From the NCBI RefSeq assembly GCF_016902615.1, contig NZ_JACJMB010000003.1, positions 1-64,000 on the forward strand: DNA of 64,000 bases. Reading direction: 5' to 3'. Source of the stretch: Collinsella tanakaei (lineage in GTDB: Bacteria > Actinomycetota > Coriobacteriia > Coriobacteriales > Coriobacteriaceae). Below the pieces are notes generated by a model that saw only the letters and a program-made list of their open reading frames with translations, made no database searches and had not been told where the DNA came from. This document shows, in pieces, positions 43,662 to 54,000 of this stretch. Made by a program: the position numbers and the translations under genes. Position 1 is the first letter of the stretch; each line of letters opens with the position of its first letter.

Positions 43662-45764
43662 TCACGCAAGCCTACGATATGTGATCTCGAACTGCTTCAC
43701 GCGACGCCTCTCGGGCATAAGTGCTTCGAGAGAGAATGCGTTCCCGCCGTCGAACTTCTGCCAGATGTCGAGTCCGCGATCAAGCTGGATGTCCCAACGG
43801 TCATCCACGTAGACATGGCGCGCATGGAGCGTGCCCGTCGCGTCCAGCTCCCATGTGAATTCGATTCCCACGGGGGCCACCGCATCGGCGACCTGCTGAA
43901 GATAGCCGACCTGTTTTTGGACGCCCCGCTCATCGGGACAGGTCACAAGATGCACCTCGACTTTAGGTATCGCATCGCCGCGATGCCTCAGCACGACCTC
44001 GACGAACTCCATGACGTTGCGGCACTGATGAAACGCGCGCACATACGGATCAACGATGAGCACACATCGCGCTCCTTCAAGGTAGGGGCCGAACAGAGCT
44101 TCAAACGACGCACCGCGCTGATTCTCGCGATACGCCTTGAATCCCTCGAACAGTTCAGCCGCCGGCTCCCCACCGTGGCGCGCAGCGGCATCACCAGCTT
44201 GGTCCCCAGAAGCGTCACGGGGCGCCGCGCCGTCCACCCGTAGCGGAGCCTGCGCCGCCTCGGCCGAAACCGACCCGGCATCCACCAGATCGCGCACATG
44301 ATAGGTCGACGGATACTCCGCCTCCTCAAGCGTCCGCACCGCGCGCACCTCGCCGGTCGCCTTATCGGTGTAGGAGAACTCCACGCGCTCAAACGTGCCG
44401 TCGATGCGATACAGCTGGTCCTTCACGCGCTCGCGCATCTCCATGGCGATCTCGAGCAGCTCGCGCGCCTGCTCCTTGTCCATATCCTTGCTGGGGAACA
44501 GGATCTTCGCTAACCCGCTGAACGTCTTGTTCACGCCGTCGCGGTCGCGCGTCGAGATGCTCTCGGACACCGAGAACCACCGCTCGTAGAGCCCCGAATA
44601 GTCGAGTGCGCGCAAGGCCCGCAACGCCTCGGCCAGGTAGTCCACGATGAGGCCGAACCCGTTGCTGAACATATCCCCCCGGATGATGGACATCTCCCAG
44701 CCCGGCACATAGGCATGGATGCGGTCGATGAACGCGGGGTCGTGGTAGAGCGCCGGCAGGTCGTCGAAGAGGTCGGCGTTCTGGATGAGGTAGCCCACGT
44801 CATGGCTCGTGTTGCCGATGAACGCCATGGATGCCTCCGCCGTCACCTGCTCGATGCCGCGCGAGAAGCTCTTGTTGGCCATATAGTTCTTCATGATGTC
44901 CACGACATCAGGCTTGGGGCGCTTGTTCTTGCCGGCGAACTCGTCGAACGCCACCGCGTCCCAGTAGCCGACCAGCCCGATCTTGCCCGTCGAGTTGTTC
45001 ACGAAAAGCTTGGCCGGCGTCACCTCTCCGCCCGAGATGAGGATGCCGTGCGGCGAGAACTCGCTGAACACGTGGCTTTTACCCGTGCCCTTGGGCCCGA
45101 GCTCAACATAGTTGTAATTGCGCTCGCAATAGTTCACGAGACGCGTGAGCAGATAGAACTTCTCGCGGCGGCCGAGCTGTGCCGGCTCGAGTCCCACCGT
45201 GCGCACGATGACGTCCGTCCACTCGTCCATGGTGAACGCCGCACGCGCTTGCACGTGCTCATCTATATCGAACCCGGCCATCTGGATGGGCTTGAGCGCC
45301 TGCAGCAGAAACGGCGATTCGTCCTTGGCCTCGTTGGCGCTGTAGGTGAGGTCCGCGATGCACCATACGCCCGAGACGAGCAGGCGGCGATTGGCCTTCA
45401 CCACGTCGGAGCTGACGAGCACGCGCGCGATGCCCAGATTCTCAAAAGCGGCCTCGTAGGCATCGCGTTTAAGATTGAGCTCCACCGAAACCTTGTCAAT
45501 CACCCGCTTGTAGCCAGACTGCTTGATGTCCGACCGCACGGCCCCCGCCTCGGCGCGCTGCACGTAATGCTTGGCAAGGATGTCCTTGACGCGCTCGACA
45601 CCCGTCTCGATCTCCGCCTCATCGTCGGTGGCGCAGTTCTGTCCCAGCAGAAATTCCAGCACGTAGCTCGGCACGGCGGCGTTGCCGCGCACGCGCTTCA
45701 CCAAGTCCTTGCGCACCGCGTATCCGGGAAAGGCCTCGTTTATCTTTCGATCAAGATCGTCCAT
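43662..45764 (-). CDS. brxL: BREX protein BrxL with MIT_C-like C-terminal domain
   Basis: The last gene of the BREX operon, 700 residues. Residues 1-470 are BrxL-like: an N-terminal helical region, Walker A LGPKGTGKSHVF (about 221-232), Walker B AVAFDEFAG and MAFIGNT. A linker of about 70 residues rich in Ala, Gly and Asp follows. The final 155 residues (FGPYLEGARCVLIVDPYVRAFHQCRNVMEFVE, HLVTCPDERG, LHARHVYVDDRWDIQLDRGLDIW) look like a MIT_C/phospholipase-D-like fold rather than the Lon-type protease domain of longer BrxL proteins. The start is 9 bases after pglZ. N-terminal assignment firm; C-terminal one moderate. Confidence 0.85.
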   Translation of the reverse strand: MDDLDRKINEAFPGYAVRKDLVKRVRGNAAVPSYVLEFLLGQNCATDDEAEIETGVERVKDILAKHYVQRAEAGAVRSDIKQSGYKRVIDKVSVELNLKRDAYEAAFENLGIARVLVSSDVVKANRRLLVSGVWCIADLTYSANEAKDESPFLLQALKPIQMAGFDIDEHVQARAAFTMDEWTDVIVRTVGLEPAQLGRREKFYLLTRLVNYCERNYNYVELGPKGTGKSHVFSEFSPHGILISGGEVTPAKLFVNNSTGKIGLVGYWDAVAFDEFAGKNKRPKPDVVDIMKNYMANKSFSRGIEQVTAEASMAFIGNTSHDVGYLIQNADLFDDLPALYHDPAFIDRIHAYVPGWEMSIIRGDMFSNGFGLIVDYLAEALRALRALDYSGLYERWFSVSESISTRDRDGVNKTFSGLAKILFPSKDMDKEQARELLEIAMEMRERVKDQLYRIDGTFERVEFSYTDKATGEVRAVRTLEEAEYPSTYHVRDLVDAGSVSAEAAQAPLRVDGAAPRDASGDQAGDAAARHGGEPAAELFEGFKAYRENQRGASFEALFGPYLEGARCVLIVDPYVRAFHQCRNVMEFVEVVLRHRGDAIPKVEVHLVTCPDERGVQKQVGYLQQVADAVAPVGIEFTWELDATGTLHARHVYVDDRWDIQLDRGLDIWQKFDGGNAFSLEALMPERRRVKQFEITYRRLA

Positions 45765-45773
45765 GTCACACCC

Positions 45774-48305
45774 TTAGAAGTCCATGCCGAAGTTGCGGCG
45801 CACCTTGAACGTGCGCTCGTCGGCCGTCTCGTAATGCGTCGTGCGCTTGATGCGCCGTTCGGTTCGCAGCGTCAGCTCCTCTCCGTTGAGCACGTTGCTG
45901 CCGACGGCGATCGTGACCGCGAAATGCCGCTCAAGCTCCGATACCGAGGCGCTCGCAAGCTCGAGGTTCACCAGCTCGGAGACGCGCGTCCCATCCTTGC
46001 GATAGAGCGCCGTCCGAATATGGGCGGGCAGAGCATCCTCCCCTACCGGCTCGCTTTGGTAGACCTCGAAGGAGAGCACCGCACCCGTGATGGTCTTGTG
46101 CCCGCCCGTGAGCACGTCGAAGCCCACGGTATGCTGACGACCGGCCTTGCCCTTGACGGGAGCGACCTCGATGCAGGGCACCACCGTCTCCTGCAAGGTC
46201 ATGCCGCCATGCACGTAGCGGGCGCCCGACCCTTGGAGCTTCAGGCGGCGCGTCCCCTTGGGGACGGCCACCTCGAAGTCGCCGGCAAGTCCCAAATCCT
46301 GTGCGGAAAAGCGCATGAGGTCGGCATGCTGGGGAAGCTCGGCTCCCATCAGATACCGGCGCGCGTGCTTCGCGGAGCCCGCCGACACGATGGTCGGCAG
46401 CAGCGGGAAGTCGACCAGGTCGAAGAAGGCGGAATCGTCTTGATACAAAAAGCCGTGATCCGCCGTCACGAACACCCGCGAAAAGCCGTCGCGCAGCAGC
46501 TTGGCGACGATGCGGTCGAGCTCCTTAAACGCATCCTCCACCGCCTCGAAAGCACGCCGCTCGGTGGTCCGGTCGTCACCCACCGCATCGATGCGGTCAT
46601 GGAACACATACAGCAGCGGAATGCCCGCAAGGTCCTCGCGCGGCTGCGCCAACAGCTCGTCTGCGGCCATCGCCCTGGCACCGGGCACGGCGGCATCAAG
46701 CAGCTTCTCGCGATTCGCCGTTCCGACCGTGGGCTGCCCGTCGGATGAGACGTTATGCGTTGCCGGATCGATGGACAGCGCGCCATGCGGAAGCAGTGCC
46801 GCCATGCCCAGCTGCGTGTACGAGGGCAGCGCTGCTAACAGGGCGGACACGACGATGCGGCATCTGGATCGCAGCTCGGTGCGCTCCGCCCAGGAAGCAC
46901 CGACCTCGAACCGCAGCGCATCGGAGACGACCACGGCCGCTCTGCCGGGAGCGATGTGCGGATAGCGCTGGTAGAAGTCCGCCTGGAAGGGAAGCTCATC
47001 GCTCGGCGGCCACCGCACGGCATCCGCAACCGCGCGCTGCCATGACACGGCCAGTTCGTTGACCACATGGGCATAAGCCACCTCGGCAGGCCGGTACAGC
47101 GCCTCGATGCCGGAGAACCCGAGGTCCTGGATGCTGTCCTTGAGGCGTACGAGCACGCGATACGAGGTATCGTAGCGGAAAAGCTCCTCCGTATAGCGCG
47201 CGAACAGGGCGTCCGCACCGTCTGCTCCCGCGATCTCGGCGAGGACACGCTGCTCGCCGGCAAGCAGCTCATCGGCCGCGCGCAGCGCATCGTAGGCAGG
47301 AAGCCACGAGCGCGCGATCACCATCGGGGCGCGCCGCACGCGGATGTTGTCGATGCGCTCGACGATGTCGATACGCTGCGCAACGTCCGCCGTCAGGCGC
47401 CTGAGCAGCTCGGTATCCGCATGCGGCAGATACGAATGCTCGGTGAGCACCTCAAGGGGCAGCGTCTCCCATGAGCACTGGGTGGCCACGCCGTCGCCCG
47501 TCTTGTCGAGAAGGCCGAGGTAGACGCTCCCCTTCCGTGCATCGTTTTCCATCTCGCTCAGCAGCACGTTGGCATCGGGCGTGAGGACGGGCTCGGCCCC
47601 GGTCACATCGGCGCAAGCGGAAAGCATGCATGTGAACGCGAAGTCCTCGACACTCGGGTCATCGCTGGCGTAGCCGAAACCGTCACGGAGCGCCTGCCAG
47701 AGGGCATCACTCAGTCCGAAACGCGCTATGCTCCTCCATACCGTGTCGACGCTTTCGGCATACTGCTCAAGCAGCCGACGGGCGATGGCACGGTTGGCAT
47801 CCACGCGATGCGCGCTCTTCGACCCGCAGCACACCGCGAGCATCGCGAACTCCACGACCTCGAGAGCATCATCGCCACCATCCAACCAATCCGTCGCGGC
47901 CATAAGGTCCTTCAGGCCGCTTCGCCGGTCTTTTGCGTTGAAGAACTCGGCATGGCGGGCGAGTCCCTCGGTGCATGAGAGCGGAATCCCCAGCTCCTCC
48001 GCCCAGGAAGCCGCCTGTGTGGCGGCAAAGGGCTTAGCGAACGCCTTGATGTCGGCAAGGAAATCCTCATCGAGTTCCGGCGCCCCGCCTGCGCGGTACA
48101 CCAAGAAGCGCGCGTCGGCATCGTCACGCAGGATACGGCGCTTGAGCGCCATCTCGTTACCCTGCGCAACTGCAACCGTCACACCCGGAAGCTCAAATCC
48201 GGCTATGTCCTCAGCAAACTCCCCCGCTGTGTCCTCCCAGAAGACCACACGTACCTGTGCGCACGCATCGGCGAGCTTCGCGGTAATGTTCTCATCGAGT
48301 GCCAT
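45774..48305 (-). CDS. pglZ: BREX phosphatase-domain protein PglZ
   Basis: The core BREX protein of the alkaline-phosphatase superfamily, 843 residues. VVVSDALRFEVGASWAERTELRS and VFVTADHGFLYQDDSAF contain the metal-binding Asp and His expected of the fold; ELPQHADLMRFSAQDLGLAGDFEVAVPKGTRRLKLQGSGARYVHGG follows. PglZ and PglX are both needed for phage exclusion. It is separated from the upstream AlbA_2 gene by 3 bases and from brxL by 9, so the three form one transcript. Confidence 0.93.
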   Translation of the reverse strand: MALDENITAKLADACAQVRVVFWEDTAGEFAEDIAGFELPGVTVAVAQGNEMALKRRILRDDADARFLVYRAGGAPELDEDFLADIKAFAKPFAATQAASWAEELGIPLSCTEGLARHAEFFNAKDRRSGLKDLMAATDWLDGGDDALEVVEFAMLAVCCGSKSAHRVDANRAIARRLLEQYAESVDTVWRSIARFGLSDALWQALRDGFGYASDDPSVEDFAFTCMLSACADVTGAEPVLTPDANVLLSEMENDARKGSVYLGLLDKTGDGVATQCSWETLPLEVLTEHSYLPHADTELLRRLTADVAQRIDIVERIDNIRVRRAPMVIARSWLPAYDALRAADELLAGEQRVLAEIAGADGADALFARYTEELFRYDTSYRVLVRLKDSIQDLGFSGIEALYRPAEVAYAHVVNELAVSWQRAVADAVRWPPSDELPFQADFYQRYPHIAPGRAAVVVSDALRFEVGASWAERTELRSRCRIVVSALLAALPSYTQLGMAALLPHGALSIDPATHNVSSDGQPTVGTANREKLLDAAVPGARAMAADELLAQPREDLAGIPLLYVFHDRIDAVGDDRTTERRAFEAVEDAFKELDRIVAKLLRDGFSRVFVTADHGFLYQDDSAFFDLVDFPLLPTIVSAGSAKHARRYLMGAELPQHADLMRFSAQDLGLAGDFEVAVPKGTRRLKLQGSGARYVHGGMTLQETVVPCIEVAPVKGKAGRQHTVGFDVLTGGHKTITGAVLSFEVYQSEPVGEDALPAHIRTALYRKDGTRVSELVNLELASASVSELERHFAVTIAVGSNVLNGEELTLRTERRIKRTTHYETADERTFKVRRNFGMDF

Positions 48306-48308
48306 GGG

Positions 48309-49937
48309 TCAGTCCTTATCGTTAAGCCTGTAGCGGGTTGATCGGCTTGTCCCCGTCCGAACGATAATGCCCTCGGCAACCATCTGGGACAGGATTTCCC
48401 TTGTTCGAGAAAGGCCAAGACCAAGCTCGTCTGCCAGCGAAGCTATCGGCAGTGAACGCCCACTGGAGAGACACTGGACAACATGCTGCTTAGTTATTGC
48501 CGATTGCCGCCGTTTTTCATGTATAGCCGCCGGTTCTTCATCAATTTGTCGCCGGTTGAAGCTGGTTGCCGCCGGTTTATCGTCGATTGAGGCCGTTTGC
48601 CGCCGGTTATAGGGATTTGTCGCCGGTTCATCACCGATTGCCACCGGTTCTTCGCCGGTCTCCGCCGGTCGGCGCTCGCCCGTCTCCCGCTTTCCGTTCA
48701 TGGCAAGCGACAGACCACCCGTCGCGAGCGGCAACGCGAGCGTAACGCGGTCGGGGTCAAGGGACTCTGTGAGGGTCGGAGCACCAACGCCCGCCCATTC
48801 TGCAGATCGCCGCAGCACGTCGAAGCCGCTCCCCGCCTTATCGCCCATACCGATAAGGTTGAACATGGTGAGCATCGTGAGGTTGCGCGGATCGGACACG
48901 CCGCCGCCCTCGATCACATCGAGCGGCAGACGCAGCGTGCCGGGGTTCGTAAGCTCGATGCCCTTCGAGGTGCGCAGCGCCACGAGCCCGGTGCGACCGT
49001 AATAGTCCGCGTGGACAAGCATGTTGGTCAGTGCCTCGCGCACCGCTTTATGCTGCGGCGTGTCGTCGATGCGCGTCATACCAGGCCCCAACTCAAAAGG
49101 AACCGGCAAGCCCTCGCTCAGCATGGGGTACGCCTTGTACCAGAAATCGAAGACGTTACCGCTCCACTCACCGCTTGCCGAGGTAACGCGGTTATCCCAT
49201 CGACGGTGCGAGAACTCCTGACGACAGTCGAGGAAAAACTGTGGGAACTCCTCGACGATGCGCCATGCGTGGCCGAACATGAGAAGCCCTGCCCGCGTGG
49301 GATGGAGCCTCCCGTCTTCCCGTGAGCGCCCGACAGCCCCCAGGCGAACGAGCAGCTCCTCGTTGTCAAGGTCGCGCCACGGATGGTCGGGGCGTTCCGC
49401 GCGCAATGCATTCCGGTACCGCTGCACGGTATCCATGCAGAACGCATCCAGCCCGAGCTCGGGCAGCACCAACCGATCCGTAGCCCCCTCGGCGCTGTCG
49501 CGTATGAGGGATCGCACCGTCTCGGGTGTACAGCGATAATCGCCCTCGCCGTTACGGCGAAAGGTTCCCGTGTTGGGATTGTTGTTGATGTAGACCGGGC
49601 GGAGCGTGCGATCGGCACGCGGCACGCGCACGACAACGATGGGCGAACCGTCGAACTCTTCGATAGACACATCGCCATCAAGCAAGAGATTCGCGCTCAC
49701 GCGTAGCGGATTGTTGAGCGCGTTCCAGAGGTCTTGCACCAACGTGTCGGGGCTCGCGATGCCGGAGGGATGCGGACTGCCATCTGCAGCCTCCATCACA
49801 CCGAGTACGATAACCCCGCCGTTGGTGTTAGCGAACGCTGAATAGGTCTCCCAGAAGCTGCGCGGCAACCCACCGCGCGCGTCCTTGAACTCAAGGCGGT
49901 TGTCCTCGCGATAGCCTAATAGCGATTTACGATCCAT
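48309..49937 (-). CDS. AlbA_2/Schlafen-like ATPase with repeat linker
   Basis: 542 residues. The N-terminus (YREDNRLEFKDARGGLPRSFWETYSAFANTNGGVIVLGV) is an AlbA_2 (Schlafen-like) nucleic-acid-binding domain. The middle (REALTNMLVHADYYGRTGLVALRTSKGIELTNPG, VSDPRNLTMLTMFNLIG) is the GHKL-like ATPase half common in this family. Residues about 425-480 form a degenerate repeat linker (units such as PATNPYNRRQ, PAATSFNRRQ). The C-terminus is a winged helix (LPIASLADELGLGLSRTREILSQMV). It lies between the Shedu and pglZ genes. Such genes often ride in BREX operons; role unknown. Confidence 0.85.
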   Translation of the reverse strand: MDRKSLLGYREDNRLEFKDARGGLPRSFWETYSAFANTNGGVIVLGVMEAADGSPHPSGIASPDTLVQDLWNALNNPLRVSANLLLDGDVSIEEFDGSPIVVVRVPRADRTLRPVYINNNPNTGTFRRNGEGDYRCTPETVRSLIRDSAEGATDRLVLPELGLDAFCMDTVQRYRNALRAERPDHPWRDLDNEELLVRLGAVGRSREDGRLHPTRAGLLMFGHAWRIVEEFPQFFLDCRQEFSHRRWDNRVTSASGEWSGNVFDFWYKAYPMLSEGLPVPFELGPGMTRIDDTPQHKAVREALTNMLVHADYYGRTGLVALRTSKGIELTNPGTLRLPLDVIEGGGVSDPRNLTMLTMFNLIGMGDKAGSGFDVLRRSAEWAGVGAPTLTESLDPDRVTLALPLATGGLSLAMNGKRETGERRPAETGEEPVAIGDEPATNPYNRRQTASIDDKPAATSFNRRQIDEEPAAIHEKRRQSAITKQHVVQCLSSGRSLPIASLADELGLGLSRTREILSQMVAEGIIVRTGTSRSTRYRLNDKD

Positions 49938-49952
49938 GGGGGCAAATCCTAT

Positions 49953-51002
49953 CTAAAATGGAATCTCATCATCGGTTTCGTCTTGATAGCTTACGACACT
50001 GAGAAGTTGCTCACACTGAGCCAGTAGGTTGTCATAGGTCATAATTTGAATACCGTTAAGCCGGCTGTTTAATCCATGAAGCGCTTTGCGCTTTTCCTCA
50101 TCCCAAATATGTGATCGGCCAATAACTACTATAGCCCTAGGACAATAGGAAACTATCTCGCTGTGATCACGTAAACCGCCTGACGCCTCTTCAGAAAGAA
50201 CGTCTAGATAACGATGACACTGGCCAATGACTTTGGATACCTCCGCTGAAAAGTAATAGTCTCTATGAGAGTCGTCAAAGTGAAGAACCTCAAACTTTGG
50301 ACTTTTTAGCTCGACAATGTCTCGATAGCCGCTCATAAGGCGAGGTAACAGCATGTCAACTGAGTCACTTGTCGAAATGTTTCTTACCTTATCCCGAACA
50401 ATATACGCGCTACCAAATGCCCAAGAATTATTGAAGCACCACTCTTGATAGAAAGATTCACTTATTTCACCAGAATCCAATAAGCCTCTGAGAACAGAAA
50501 TGGCACTACGCATTTCCGCCAAATGGATAGATGTTTTAATTGCTGAAACAAATTCATTCGTCAACTCAACAGCTCTTAAATGCTCGACTATTATTTTATC
50601 TTCCAAAGCCGCAATCAACGCTTTGGCAACAAGCTCTGGGGAAAGGTCGCTGTAGTCAACCGTGCCATCAGATAGTCTCACGACGAGATAATCGCCTGCG
50701 TCTTCATTGCGCAGCTTAAGACCGCTCCCGATTAATTTGGAGAGCTTTTCACAGGACTCGTGATCGAGACTTATCGATTTTTCGTCAACTGGAATCGGAT
50801 ATGCAGAGTTCGGACTTTTTCGATAAGTGGTTATCTTACATGACAGCTCATCCGGACCAGTGTTATGTGGAATGTAGAAAAGGACAGCTTCAACTCGAGT
50901 CTTGCTATTGTCCTTTAGAACAGCCGTCTCGCTGTGGTCAACTTTGGGATTGTAAAGCGACGCCTTCCTTGAGGTAACTGTAAAGTCATCGTTATGAGCC
51001 AT
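49953..51002 (-). CDS. Shedu-type (DUF4263) anti-phage nuclease
   Basis: 349 residues, clearly more AT-rich than its neighbours. The C-terminal part carries SVDMLLPRLMSGYRDIVELKSPK (Asp216, Glu231, Lys233) and VIGQCHRYLD (Gln261), the D...ExK...Q pattern of the Shedu SduA PD-(D/E)XK domain. Residues 1-150 are a beta-rich region without a recognised family. It lies 8 bases after pglX and 15 bases before the AlbA_2 gene, so it is part of the BREX transcript. Single-gene Shedu systems cleave DNA in phage defence. Whether it depends on BREX is unknown. Confidence 0.82.
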   Translation of the reverse strand: MAHNDDFTVTSRKASLYNPKVDHSETAVLKDNSKTRVEAVLFYIPHNTGPDELSCKITTYRKSPNSAYPIPVDEKSISLDHESCEKLSKLIGSGLKLRNEDAGDYLVVRLSDGTVDYSDLSPELVAKALIAALEDKIIVEHLRAVELTNEFVSAIKTSIHLAEMRSAISVLRGLLDSGEISESFYQEWCFNNSWAFGSAYIVRDKVRNISTSDSVDMLLPRLMSGYRDIVELKSPKFEVLHFDDSHRDYYFSAEVSKVIGQCHRYLDVLSEEASGGLRDHSEIVSYCPRAIVVIGRSHIWDEEKRKALHGLNSRLNGIQIMTYDNLLAQCEQLLSVVSYQDETDDEIPF

Positions 51003-51010
51003 ATACCCTC

Positions 51011-54000
51011 CTAGCTCAATCCCTGAACCTTAGCGAGCGCACGGCCGAACTTCTTGTAGTTGACCTTGACGCCATCGTCGAGATCGATCTCCACGTGCTG
51101 CTGCGAAAGCGGATAGAGCACGTCGCGCTCCCATTGCTCTACCTCGGCGACCATCTGGCGGTAGCGGTTGGCCTTTGAGGCGTCACGCGCGTTGCCGGTG
51201 GCCACGAGCTCGGCCGCACGAGTGGCAAGCCCCGTGCGGAAGGGGCGCACGTACTCGGTGAGCACAACGGACACCGTATCGCGCGTCATGCGGTGCATGT
51301 AAACGAGCGCCTGGAAGCTGCCCTTGGGGCTCGCGAACAGCCAGTAGATGGGCCGCTTTCCGGAACCCGTCACCTGGTAGGTAGCGCAATGATCCTTGTA
51401 GAGATCCTTGGCGAAGTAGGTGCGCAGGTCCATACCGAGCGCATTCTCGATGAAGGAGATATTGTCGTCGAGCGTATCGGGGCCATAGGTGTCTGCAAGC
51501 CATGCGCGGAACACGCGCGCCGCATCGTCGGCAAAGCTGAAATCCTCGACGTTCGTGATGGGCAGCACATTGGTCTCGGCGGGCATGAAGGAGGCCTCGG
51601 GCACCTTGGCCGTGAAGTCGTCGACCGTCTGCTGCGCATCGGCAAGCACGAGGCCGGGCGCAGAGGTTGAGTATCGCCCGAATATGCAGCCCACGCCATA
51701 GGAGATGAGCGATTTGACGTCGCGCACGAGATCCGCCCGACGGACGGACACTTTGTCATCCGGCACCTCGATGGGCACCTCGCCCTCCATGCCGTAGATG
51801 CACGCGAAGATGCGATTCAGCTCTTCCTCGTTGGCTTTGAGCTGACTAAAGCGCTCGTCGCACTCTTGCTGCCAACGGGAGAATTGGTTCTTGATGAGGG
51901 GTTCGCCCGGCTGTGTGAGAGGGTGGGTCGAGAAGTCCCACGAGGTTTCGAAGGAGTCCCAGTCGATACGAGAGAGATTTATACATTCCTCAGTCAACCC
52001 GATAGATCTTTCTTGCTGAAATACAGCATCAAGAACAGGAATTGAGCATGCCTGACCTACCCCGTAGTGCAATGTAGGGGACAAAATCGAAAGTGCTTCC
52101 CGAATCACCGTCGAGTTCAACAATCCCAGTAGCGACAGTTGTTTGTCACCGGTAACAGGAATTGCATTGGCGCAGTGTTCGATAATCATTCCTATACCCC
52201 GGTACCTAAAGGACGGAGTGCCAGAAGAAACATCGGACCAGGCAATGTACGGCTTGAAGTAAATATCAGGATTCCTTATGACAGAGTTTTGAAAGCCATT
52301 GAGCTCCTTGCCATCGTTCTGCCAGTTAATCAGATAGAGAAGGTTGCCGTACCATTTTCTAAACTGCCCGCCTTTATCGCATGGAAACCACTTGGCGCAT
52401 GACGAAGATGCATCATCCCTTGATTTAATATTGAAATCCATTGTTGAGAGCATAGGCTCCCACCACATTCTCATAAAACGATTGTTGTCAGCAGTAGCAA
52501 GCCCCTGCCTTGGCGCCGCAATCGCCTCCAAAGGGCTCCCCAAAGAAAATGCCCTCAACAAATCATAACTCGCCCAATACGCAATCGGACTGCCGGGGAT
52601 GACGTCGAACTCGCCCTGATCAGCGCGGTAACGCCAGGGGCAGTCGGGGTTCTTGATGGCCTTAGACAACGCTGCGGCCTTCTCATCCCCGCCGACCACA
52701 TCAACAAGTCGCACGTAGGCTCCTTGACCCTCGTAGTGCGCATTCCAAAACGCGGCAGCGCTCACTTGCACGACCTCGCCAGCAATCTGATCGAACGCAT
52801 GCGCACCGAGATGCGCCATCGTGAGGATGCCCTTGTTCTGAATAAGCCAGGTGCGCATCTTCTCGTACCCACCGAGGAACATCCACGAGTGCATGGTGAC
52901 CATGGCGCTGTACCCGCGCGCGCACGTCAGCGTGAATCCCCGCCGGATAAAGCACGTGCACAGATCGTTCTTCTCATCCGGATAGTTCTCACGGGCCCAT
53001 TTCGCCATGAAGGGGTTGAACTTGCCCGATCCCAGATACGGCGGGTTGGCGACTACACAGGTATAGGGGCCGGTAAGCGCATCGAGCGCCGCGCGCATGC
53101 GCGCGAGCTTGTCGATGGTTGTGCCGGCAAACATGCCCTCGGCTTGGGTCAGGTTGTCGATGGCGATGTCCACCAGCTCTTTATCACCAGAATCGGGCAC
53201 GTAGAGACTACCGATCTCATCCAGATGCGCAAACGCTTCGAGCAGACGCGTATTGCCCACGATGAGCCCCGCTTCATCCAGCTCACCCTCATCGAAGCGC
53301 ACGGGTTCCAGCACCGCAATATGCGCGTCCACGCCCTTCTCGAAGAAGCGCGGATCCTTCTCGCGGGCGCACATCTCCAACGCAAAGCAGGCGATTTCCG
53401 CTGCGCGACGGTCGATCTCCATGCCGAAGAGGTTGTGCTCCAAAATGAGCTGGGGGATCTCCTCCGGCAGATACCCCTCTTCCTCGTAGATGGCGTAAAG
53501 CAGCTCAAACGCGTAGACCAAGATGTGCCCGCTGCCGCAGGCCGGGTCGCAAAGCGTCAGCTCCTCGGGGCCGTCCACCTTGAGAAAGCCCTCGGTATCC
53601 TCGGGATCGGGCGCGATGCAATACTCCATGCGCTCCGCGAGCGCACTCCCGGGGTTGTTGAGCATCCAGAGGCGGCCGAGCGAGTTCTCCACGAGGTAGC
53701 GCACGATCCAGCGAGGCGTGAAGAGCTGCGTCGCCGCCGGGATGTCCTCGGCAGCGGCCTTGCGCTTGCTGCCGTAGAACTCGTCGTGCTGCTCGGCGAT
53801 ATAGAACTGGTAGAGCCAGCCCAAAACCTCGACGGACTGGCAGGTCTCCGCATCCATGCCCTGGGTGATGCGCTCAAGCACCGAACCCTCGTTGAGAAGG
53901 CCGGCCGGCGCGAGGAGACGCATGGCATGGCGAAGCCCCACGTCGCCACCAAAAAGGTAGCCCATGGGAACGGCGTACTCATCGCACGCGGCGAGAAGCA

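Noticed and set aside
44715-46748. 677-codon plus-strand ORF over brxL and pglZ
   Set aside because: Shadow frame opposite two core BREX genes.
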